Shown piece after piece: positions 56,048 to 64,000 of a stretch of 64,000 nt of DNA (position 1 is its first letter; every line of letters begins with the position of its first letter). The translations under genes and the position numbers were made by a program. A model generated the notes under the pieces. It did not search any database, was not told where the DNA came from, and saw only the letters and a program-made list of their open reading frames with translations. This DNA is from Brevibacillus humidisoli (GTDB lineage: Bacteria > Bacillota > Bacilli > Brevibacillales > Brevibacillaceae), in NCBI RefSeq assembly GCF_020923435.1, contig NZ_CP087263.1, positions 3,677,970 to 3,741,969 of the forward strand, written 5' to 3'.

Positions 56048-56929
56048 TTATTTATTCTTCTCCATGTCACGGTGTGTGACCCGAACTGGAAACTCTTTGA
56101 CAAACGCCTCGCCCACATGCTCGGCGATAGCGACCGATCGGTGTTTTCCCCCTGTACATCCGATCCCAATGACCAGCTGACTTTTCCCCTCTCGCTGATA
56201 ATGGGGCAGCGTGTACTGTAGAAAATCGAGCAGTTTGTTGATGAATTCCTGTGTCTCGCTCCACTTCATCACATACTCCGCTACTTCCTGATCACATCCG
56301 GTTTTGGGACGAAGATGCTTTACATAATGCGGATTGGGCAAAAAGCGAACATCAAACACAAGATCAGCGTCAATCGGAATGCCGTATTTAAATCCGAATG
56401 ACATCAGGTTGATCGTCAGTTGGTTTCCTTGCTGCCCGTACTGGCTAATGATTTTTTCACGCAGCTGGCCAGGCTTCATCTGACTGGTATCGATAATCTG
56501 GCTGGCCAATCCTTTTAATTCTTGAAGCATGCGCCGTTCGGAATGGATTCCTTCCAAAAGAGAGCCCTCAGGCGAGAGGGGATGCCGCCGTCGCGTCTCC
56601 TTATAACGCATGACCAGTGTCTGATCATTGGCATCAAGGTACAAGATTTGAAACGAAATCCCGTGCATTCCCGATAACTTATCGATGGCTTCAGACAAAC
56701 TGTCAAAAAACTCACGACCACGCAGATCAATCACCAATGCGACACGTTCGATGCCGCCCCCTGACTGTCTGATCAACTCTGCGAACTTGGGGATCAGAAC
56801 CGGTGGCAAGTTGTCGACACAAAAAAAGCCAAGATCCTCCAGACTTTGCACCGCCGTCGTCTTTCCAGCGCCGGACATGCCCGTGATCATCAGCAGATTA
56901 ATGGCTCGTTCTTTGCCCGTTTCTACCAC
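56048..56929 (-). CDS. rapZ: RapZ family nucleotide-binding protein
   Basis: This 293-residue P-loop protein has Walker A GMSGAGKT near residue 17 and the C-terminal CTGGKHRSV segment near 258. It is the RapZ/YvcJ family, which in enterobacteria controls glmS via small RNAs, and in B. subtilis affects competence and binds nucleotides. The start is probably GTG at 56929. It opens the rapZ-yvcK-whiA-crh cluster, about 200 bp after trxB. Confidence 0.94.
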   Translation of the reverse strand: MVETGKERAINLLMITGMSGAGKTTAVQSLEDLGFFCVDNLPPVLIPKFAELIRQSGGGIERVALVIDLRGREFFDSLSEAIDKLSGMHGISFQILYLDANDQTLVMRYKETRRRHPLSPEGSLLEGIHSERRMLQELKGLASQIIDTSQMKPGQLREKIISQYGQQGNQLTINLMSFGFKYGIPIDADLVFDVRFLPNPHYVKHLRPKTGCDQEVAEYVMKWSETQEFINKLLDFLQYTLPHYQREGKSQLVIGIGCTGGKHRSVAIAEHVGEAFVKEFPVRVTHRDMEKNK

Positions 56930-57014
56930 AACATTTCGCCTCCTCTGATCCTGCTATAAGGATACCATAACTGACGATGTACGCGCATTGTTTCCCATGC
57001 CAAAACCGCATTAC

Positions 57015-57048
57015 AAAAAAAGGGCGTGACCAGCAATCGGCCACGCTA
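57015..57048 (-). terminator. Terminator of trxB
   Basis: On the minus strand GCGTGGCC and GGTCACGC pair, followed by CC and seven T. It lies 79 bp after the trxB stop. Confidence 0.85.
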
Positions 57049-57126
57049 GGAAGAAAGTATAGAAAAAGGGGGTCAATTCATATTTTTATCATAGCCCCCG
57101 AATATTTCAGTCATGTTACAAGAGAA

Positions 57127-58095
<969 letters not shown>

Positions 58096-58150
58096 TCAGC
58101 CTCCTATCGCCTAAAACAATCCCAGCCTATAGTTTATATTAATTATAAGT

Positions 58151-59779
58151 TTAGAATTTGTGTAAATCAAGTGCGGATATCTCTTTTGCACACTTGGCGA
58201 TGGTCGGTTGAGACAACCCGTACTTGGCGGCCAGCGACTTCTGGGTAACCTTGCCTGATGTCAGCTTTCCGTATAAGTATTCCAGAGCGGCAACCCACGC
58301 TTCCGGCTTGCGTGTTTTTGGGGGATCCTCCCGATATTGGCAGTATGCCGACCAAACCAGCAGTGCCCATCTACGCAGCTCCGCGTGCTCCTCTCTGCTC
58401 AAACAAGTGCGGATGCAGTCAGCGACGTGGTCGGCCTCTTCACCAACTGTAAAGGCACCCACCTCGTAAGGGAGAGCGGCCCCCATTTGACTCAGTGCCA
58501 CCAAGGCAAGTTTGAGCAGGTACTCGTCGTCTGCCGTACGGCAAAAGCGGCGCAGGGCCTCTTCCGCCTCATCATCTCCGATTAACGCCAGTGTCTGAAT
58601 CACCATTTTCTTAACCTCAGCCGTACCGTGCTGCATCGCCCACAGCAGTGACGCCCGGATCATCGGGTCAGACTTCAACTCATCTGAACGCGTCCATTCT
58701 ACGTGTTCAAACGCGCTCCCCTTAAACGGGATTTGGTACTGATACGGGATCTCATGTATACTGTTTCCTTCTTCGCGCTCTTTTACCATATGCAAATAGT
58801 AGTCGGCAATCCCCGTATCAGGGTCCAGCTGTTTTGCCCTTTGCCACCAGCGGATCGCTTGCTCCTGATGTCCGCATTGATAAGCGGAGATCGCTGCGTA
58901 GTGATACGTGCATGCATCGTGCTGTCCCCAGAAGCGGAACAACCGCCGATATAGTCGGAATGCTTCTTTATGCTGACCAAGCACTCCCAGCGTAGTAGCC
59001 AGTTTGTAAAGCTGCTCATGATGGAGAGGTACCGTTTTTCTCAACTGTTCCAGCAAGGGGGCTAATTCTCCCGTGCGATTATGATGGGACAAAAGAACCG
59101 CCAAGTTGCACAGGGCATGCAGATTCCCAGGATCACGTGCCAGTGTCTCTTCAATCGTCTGCATCGCTCTGTTAAAATCGCCGACGTAGTAGTAGGCAAG
59201 AGCCAAATTGTTCCAAGCAGGGGTAAAATCATCATCGGCTTGAATCACTTCCTGGAGCAGTTCCGTCGCTTCCAGAAAGCGACCATCTTCCAGGCTTTTT
59301 CTCGCCTGTTCGTGTTTGAAATGAAGATTGTCGCTCTCCTCTTCCAGTCCGCGTGGCGGTATATCCAGTTCAAAGTAGATATAATCGAGCAATTCCTCGG
59401 CTTCCAAAGCAAACGTCCCGTCAACACTCTCTTGCAGATAGCGAAGCGCCATCTCCTCAGCCATCTGGTAATCTTCCATGTTGGCATAATTGTTAGCCAG
59501 ATAAAAGTAGACTTCTACCATTCCTGGCTCCGTCTGTTCTACAATCTGATGCAATATATCATTTGACTCTGAAAATTGACCGATTTCGGCCAATACGCTT
59601 GCCAGGTGGCATAGACAGTTTGCATTCGTCGGCTCCAACTCGACGGCCCGACGAAAATATTTTATGGCTTTTTCATACTCAGAGCGCTGCGCTAAACGCA
59701 CACCCCTCTGCACAAAAAAGCTGGCGTCTCGCTCGAATGCAACTACCGTTCTTTTTTTCATACCTTCACTGTTTTTCAT
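58151..59779 (-). CDS. TPR-repeat protein with C-terminal HTH
   Basis: This 542-residue cytoplasmic protein carries tetratricopeptide repeats from about residue 15 to 320 (for example RGVRLAQRSEYEKAIKYFRR and NNLALAYYYVGDFNRAMQTI), then a HEAT-like helical part, and ends with a helix-turn-helix (LAAKYGLSQPTIAKCAKEI). GGAGG lies four nt before the ATG at 59779, a rather short gap; an ATG six codons further in is possible. Such a protein upstream of trxB occurs in Bacilli. It may bind peptides or DNA; the function is not known. Confidence 0.85.
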   Translation of the reverse strand: MKNSEGMKKRTVVAFERDASFFVQRGVRLAQRSEYEKAIKYFRRAVELEPTNANCLCHLASVLAEIGQFSESNDILHQIVEQTEPGMVEVYFYLANNYANMEDYQMAEEMALRYLQESVDGTFALEAEELLDYIYFELDIPPRGLEEESDNLHFKHEQARKSLEDGRFLEATELLQEVIQADDDFTPAWNNLALAYYYVGDFNRAMQTIEETLARDPGNLHALCNLAVLLSHHNRTGELAPLLEQLRKTVPLHHEQLYKLATTLGVLGQHKEAFRLYRRLFRFWGQHDACTYHYAAISAYQCGHQEQAIRWWQRAKQLDPDTGIADYYLHMVKEREEGNSIHEIPYQYQIPFKGSAFEHVEWTRSDELKSDPMIRASLLWAMQHGTAEVKKMVIQTLALIGDDEAEEALRRFCRTADDEYLLKLALVALSQMGAALPYEVGAFTVGEEADHVADCIRTCLSREEHAELRRWALLVWSAYCQYREDPPKTRKPEAWVAALEYLYGKLTSGKVTQKSLAAKYGLSQPTIAKCAKEISALDLHKF

Positions 59780-59875
59780 AGGACCTCCATGTTTTCCAGG
59801 AGCTTTACCCTTCATGTATCGTACCAAATCCCCTGCGTACCCACAAGTAAAAGAGCTCGTTGGGGAAAGAAGAAA

Positions 59876-59909
59876 ACGATAAACACCACTTGCAGATCGC
59901 AAGTGGTGT
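59876..59909 (-). terminator. Terminator of the rRNA/tRNA operon
   Basis: CACCACTTGC and GCAAGTGGTG form a perfect 10-bp stem, followed on the minus strand by TTTATCGTTTTC. It lies 15 bp after tRNA-Gly. Confidence 0.8.
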
Positions 59910-59924
59910 GATCAGATCACATAT

Positions 59925-59999
59925 GGAGCGGACAACGGGGCTCGAACCCGCGGCCTTCGCCTTGGCAAGGCGACGCTCTACCAGCTGAGCTATGTCCGC
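59925..59999 (-). tRNA. tRNA-Gly (anticodon GCC)
   Basis: The minus strand reads GCGGACA...TGTCCGC for the acceptor stem, with anticodon loop CTTGCCAAG-type context giving GCC, and encoded CCA. It is the last gene of the rRNA operon. Confidence 0.95.
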
Positions 60000-60009
60000 A
60001 TATTATGAC

Positions 60010-60085
60010 TGGTGAGCCATGAAGGACTCGAACCTTCGACCCTCTGATTAAAAGTCAGATGCTCTACCAACTGAGCTAATGGCTC
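60010..60085 (-). tRNA. tRNA-Lys (anticodon UUU)
   Basis: GAGCCAT starts the acceptor stem. The anticodon loop CTTTTAA carries TTT, GGTTCGAGTCC forms the T loop and CCA is encoded. Confidence 0.95.
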
Positions 60086-60088
60086 AAA

Positions 60089-60164
<76 letters not shown>

Positions 60165-60191
60165 ATATGCAAAAATCCAGGCAAAATAAAA

Positions 60192-60268
60192 TGGCGGAGC
60201 TGACGGGACTCGAACCCGCGACCTCCGGTGTGACAGACCGGCGTGAACTCCAACTTCACCACAGCTCC
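60192..60268 (-). tRNA. tRNA-Asp (anticodon GUC)
   Basis: GGAGCTG and CAGCTCC form the acceptor stem. The anticodon loop CTGTCAC carries GTC, and CCA is encoded. It is the first tRNA after 23S rRNA. Confidence 0.95.
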
Positions 60269-60605
60269 ATGAGTAGAACTATTTTGTTTTCAAGTAAGTA
60301 TGTGAAGGAACGATGGGCACATTCCTGTGCCAGTCACACCTTCAAAACCGGATAACGGAATGTATAGAACAAGGAAAGAGAGTGTGGATAAGTCCTCGAC
60401 CGATTAGTATTCGTCAGCTCCACGCGTTGCCGCGCTTCCACATCGAACCTATCAACCTCATCGTCTCTGAGGGGTCTTACCAGCTTGCGCTGTGGGAAGT
60501 CTCATCTTGGAGGGGGCTTCACGCTTAGATGCTTTCAGCGCTTATCCCGTCCGCACATAGCTACCCAGCTGTGCCACTGGCGTGACAACTGGTGCACCAG
60601 CGGTG

Positions 60606-60647
<42 letters not shown>

Positions 60648-60666
60648 ACTTCCTGCGCCCGCGACA

Positions 60667-60749
<83 letters not shown>

Positions 60750-60753
60750 ACTA

Positions 60754-60808
<55 letters not shown>

Positions 60809-61298
60809 GACTCTTGGGGGAGATAAGCCTGTTATCCCCAGGGTAGCTTTTATCCGTTGAGCGATGGCCCTTCCATGCGGAACCACCGGATCACTAAGCC
60901 CGACTTTCGTCCCTGCTCGACTTGTAGGTCTCGCAGTCAAGCTCCCTTGTGCCTTTACACTCTACGAATGATTTCCAACCATTCTGAGGGAACCTTTGGG
61001 CGCCTCCGTTACCTTTTGGGAGGCGACCACCCAGTCAAACTGCCCACCTGGCATGGTCCTCGCACCCGATCAGGGTGCCGAGTTAGAAACTCCGTACATC
61101 AAGGGTGGTATCCCAACGGCGCCTCCCCCGATGCTGGCGCACCGGATTCTCAGGCTCCCACCTATGCTGTACATGATGCACAAAGTTCCAATACCAGGCT
61201 ACAGTAAAGCTCCATGGGGTCTTTCCGTCTTGTCGCGGGTAACCTGCATCTTCACAGGTATTATGATTTCACCGGGTCTCTTGCCGAGACAGCGCCCA

Positions 61299-61385
<87 letters not shown>

Positions 61386-61418
61386 TGGGGCTTCGGTTCA
61401 AAGCTTCGCTTCTACCCA

Positions 61419-61446
61419 CCGAACACAAGCTTACGCTCGCGTTCGG
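61419..61446 (-). repeat. 23S hairpin insert A
   Basis: CCGAACGCGAGC-GTAA-GCTTGTGTTCGG on the rRNA strand forms a 12-bp stem (two G-U pairs) with a GNRA-type loop. It lies in a variable helix just before the GAACCGAAGCCCCAGTAAACGG block. Confidence 0.85.
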
Positions 61447-61592
61447 CGGGGCCCAGAAGCTAACTCATCCCTTAACCTTCCAGCACCGGGCAGGCGTCAG
61501 CCCCTATACTTCGCCTTGCGGCTTCGCAGAGCCTGTGTTTTGCTAAACAGTCGCTTGGGCCTTTTCACTGCGGCCCCCTCGGGCTCAGCCCA

Positions 61593-61620
61593 CCTGACAC
61601 AAGCTTACGCTCGTGTCAGG
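61593..61620 (-). repeat. 23S hairpin insert B
   Basis: The rRNA strand has CCTGACACGAGC-GTAA-GCTTGTGTCAGG, the same core and loop as inserts A and C with a compensated outer stem. The flanks CCCGCC on one side and GTGGG on the other are also shared. Confidence 0.85.
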
Positions 61621-62231
61621 CGGGGACCCTCACCCTACCGGGCGCCCCTTCTCCCGAAGTTACGGGCCATTTTGCCGAGTTCCTTAGCAAGAGTTATCCC
61701 GCGCACCTTAGGATTCTCTCCTCGCCTACCTGTGTCGGTTTGCGGTACGGGCACCTTGTTCCTCACTAGACGCTTTTCTTGGCAGTGTGAAATCAGGGAC
61801 TTCGGTACTTGTATTTCCCTCGCCATCACAGCTTGTGCTGGATGGTATGCGGATTTGCCTGCATACCACACTTGCTGCTTGGACGGCCATCCAGTAGGCC
61901 GCTCACCTATCCTCCTGCGTCACGCCCTCGCTCAAACGGAACAAAGGTGGTACAGGAATATCAACCTGTTGTCCATCGCCTACGCCTTTCGGCCTCAGCT
62001 TAGGTCCCGACTAACCCTGGGAGGACGAGCCTTCCCCAGGAACCCTTAGGCTTTCGGTGGACAAGATTCTCACTTGTCTTTTCGCTACTTACACCGGCAT
62101 TCTCACTTCCAAGCGCTCCACCGCTCCTTCCGGTACGGCTTCACCGCTGCTTGGAACGCTCCCCTACCCAGTCCGTACGGACCGCCATAGCTTCGGTGGT
62201 ACGTTTAGCCCCGTTACATTTTCCGCGCAGA

Positions 62232-62267
<36 letters not shown>

Positions 62268-62510
62268 TGGTGGCTGCTTCTAAGCCAACATCCTGGTTGT
62301 CTGGGCAACTCCACATCGTTTCCCACTTAACGTACACTTGGGGACCTTAGCTGATGGTCTGGGCTCTTTCCTCTTGACGATGGATCTTAGCACTCATCGT
62401 CTGACTCCCGGACATAAGTCATTGGCATTCGGAGTTTGACTGAGTTCGGTAACCCGATGAGGGCCCCTAGCCCAATCAGTGCTCTACCTCCAAGACTCTC
62501 ACTGGACCCA

Positions 62511-62538
62511 CCGAACCCAAGCTTACGCTCGTGTTCGG
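62511..62538 (-). repeat. 23S hairpin insert C
   Basis: The rRNA strand has CCGAACACGAGC-GTAA-GCTTGGGTTCGG, with one A-G mismatch in the stem. The flanks match A and B. It lies just before GTAGAGCACTGATTGGGC. Confidence 0.85.
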
Positions 62539-63393
62539 CGGGGTCCCATCCGAGGCTAGCCCTAAAGCTATTTCGGGGAGAACCAGCTATCTCCGAGTTC
62601 GATTGGAATTTCACCGCTAGCCACACCTCATCCCCGCACTTTTCAACGTGCGTGGGTTCGGGCCTCCAGTAGGTGTTACCCTACCTTCACCCTGGACATG
62701 GCTAGATCACACGGTTTCGGGTCTACGGCAACGTACTTGCGCCCTGTTCAGACTCGCTTTCGCTGCGGCTCCGTCTCTTCGACTTAACCTTGCACGCTAC
62801 CGTAACTCGCCGGTTCATTCTACAAAAGGCACGCCGTCACACATTGATCGTGCTCCGACTATTTGTAAGCACACGGTTTCAGGTTCTGTTTCACTCCCCT
62901 CCCGGGGTGCTTTTCACCTTTCCCTCACGGTACTGGTTCACTATCGGTCGCTAGGGAGTATTTAGCCTTAGCAGATGGTCCTGCCAGATTCACGCGGGAT
63001 TTCCCGTGTCCCGCGCTACTCGGGGTCCGTCGGAGAGACGCGCGTTTGGGTTACGCGACTGTCACGCTCTCTGGTCCACCTTTCCAGATGGTTCACCTAC
63101 GCGCGTCTTTTGTAACTCCACGTGAGACGCCCCACAACCCGCAAGGATAACCTTGCGGTTTAGGCTCTTCCCGTTCGCTCGCCACTACTAGGGGAATCAC
63201 TCTTGTTTTCTTCTCCTCCGGCTACTTAGATGTTTCAGTTCACCGGGTCTGCCTTCTCGCCACCTATGGATTCAGTGACGGATACCATCCCATTACGGAT
63301 GGTGGGTTGCCCCATTCGGAGATCCCCGGATCAAAGCGTGCTTACCGCTCCCCGAGGCTTATCGCAGTTCGCTGCGTCCTTCTTCGGCTCCTA

Positions 63394-63424
<31 letters not shown>

Positions 63425-63458
63425 ACTTAACCACACGGATGTGATTATGTCTGCGTTG

Positions 63459-63545
63459 CGACGCACAGGACGTGCTAGTGTCGGCGTAGTCCCATGGACG
63501 GGACGTCTCTAGCCGACCCAACAGGACGTTGGCGCTTTTAGCAGA
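63459..63545 (-). repeat. Palindromic spacer module, copy in front of 23S
   Basis: This module in the 5S-23S spacer holds GCACAGGACGTGC and CCAACAGGACGTTGG, short palindromes around AGGA. Positions 63459-63480 match 63786-63807 at 21 of 22 bases, and 63521-63545 resembles 63819-63843. Confidence 0.75.
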
Positions 63546-63670
63546 CGAAACCACACGTTTTTCGTGTCATGTCGTGGGACATGCCACGTCTTGCATTCCT
63601 TGTCTATACTCGTTATCCAGTTTTCAAGGTACGACAATATAAGAGTCCAACCTCACAAGAGGTCAAACCG

Positions 63671-63784
63671 CCTGGCAGCGTCCTACTCTCCCGGCCCCCT
63701 TCGGGGCAAGTACCATCGGCGCTGGAGGGCTTAACGGCCGTGTTCGGCATGGGAACGGGTGTGTCCCTCCGCCATCGCCACCAG
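63671..63784 (-). rRNA. 5S ribosomal RNA
   Basis: The minus strand has TGGTGGCGATGGCGGAGGGA at the 5' end, CCGTTCCCATGCCGAACACG in the middle and GAGAGTAGGACGCTGCCAGG at the 3' end, all typical of 5S rRNA. It lies between the 16S and 23S genes, not after 23S. No second 5S is seen between 23S and the tRNAs. Confidence 0.95.
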
Positions 63785-63785
63785 A

Positions 63786-63843
63786 CGACGCACAGGATGT
63801 GCTAGTGCCTGCATCGCCACAGGATGTGGCGCCTTTAGCAGGC
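63786..63843 (-). repeat. Palindromic spacer module, copy in front of 5S
   Basis: This copy in the 16S-5S spacer holds GCACAGGATGTGC (63790-63802) and GCCACAGGATGTGGC (63816-63830) in the same order as the module before 23S. It ends about two bases before the 5S 5' end. Confidence 0.75.
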
Positions 63844-63967
63844 CTTCCTGTGTCTTTGAGACAGGATATTTACTTTACCACGTCTGCCTCAGAGAGGCAA
63901 GTGGAAGTTGAAGGAAATGCTCCCTCAAAACTGAACAGCGAAAACGTTTGTAGCCGAAAGCTCCATA

Positions 63968-64000
63968 GAAAGGAGGTGATCCATCCGCACCTTCCGGTAC
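63968..64000 (-). rRNA. 16S ribosomal RNA, 3' end only
   Basis: The minus strand ends ...GGTGCGGATGGATCACCTCC followed by TTTCT, the anti-Shine-Dalgarno end of 16S rRNA. The rest lies beyond the right edge. Confidence 0.95.

Overview
The window looks like chromosome of a spore-forming, low-to-mid GC Firmicute of the Bacilli, most like Brevibacillus or another Paenibacillaceae relative. The evidence is an H-type small acid-soluble spore protein, the rapZ-yvcK-whiA-crh cluster next to trxB, a CggR-controlled glycolytic operon, a CtsR operator in front of clpP, BirA-type biotin operators, rpoN, ssrA/smpB/rnr/secG synteny, and an rRNA/tRNA operon. The genus is an inference from gene content and order; no database was searched.

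Layout. 1-3.2 kb: two zinc polyol/alcohol dehydrogenases and a LacI-type regulator with two matching operators. 3.3-3.6 kb: a 217-nt inverted-repeat element. 3.7-10.8 kb: a full fructosamine (Amadori product) catabolic locus, frlR-frlD-frlO-frlN-frlM-frlB plus a FrlC-like epimerase, with three copies of a TGGTATATACC-type palindrome that is probably the FrlR operator. 10.9-11.7 kb: two small membrane proteins. 12.1-13.8 kb: divergent bioB and bioY, each with a BirA-type site. 13.8-15.9 kb: a DUF4179 anti-sigma-like gene beside decayed sigma-factor and membrane-protein remnants. 15.9-25.1 kb is a mobile-element zone. An IS21-type element sits inside a GntR regulator with an 8-bp duplication. 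An IS256-type element abuts a second, truncated IS256 copy. An IS3-type element splits a fused HsdR_N/HsdM/specificity gene with a 6-bp duplication. Both split genes can be rebuilt in frame.

25.4-29.6 kb holds tmRNA, smpB, rnr and secG. 29.9-39.1 kb holds a c-type cytochrome and the glycolytic operon cggR-nhaC-gapA-pgk-tpiA-gpmI-eno; an NhaC-type antiporter lies between the regulator and gapA. 39.2-45.6 kb is a sigma-54 module: rpoN, a glutaredoxin-like gene, a PAS/AAA+ enhancer-binding activator, and a CitMHS transporter plus AtuA-type genes downstream of a full-consensus -24/-12 promoter. 45.8-48.8 kb has small membrane proteins, tRNA-Arg, a glutathione peroxidase, a nitroreductase and a cluster of DnaA-box-like sites. 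48.9-51.2 kb is an ECF sigma/anti-sigma/bactofilin-like operon. 51.3-53.5 kb has clpP, two tiny genes including sspH, a Gln-rich protein and a PilZ protein. 53.7-59.8 kb has crh, whiA, yvcK, rapZ, trxB and a TPR protein.

The right end (59.9-64.0 kb, minus strand) is an rRNA operon with the unusual order 16S-5S-23S-tRNA(Asp-Phe-Lys-Gly). The 23S gene carries three near-identical 28-nt hairpins at three separate places. The spacers in front of 5S and of 23S share a duplicated palindromic module.
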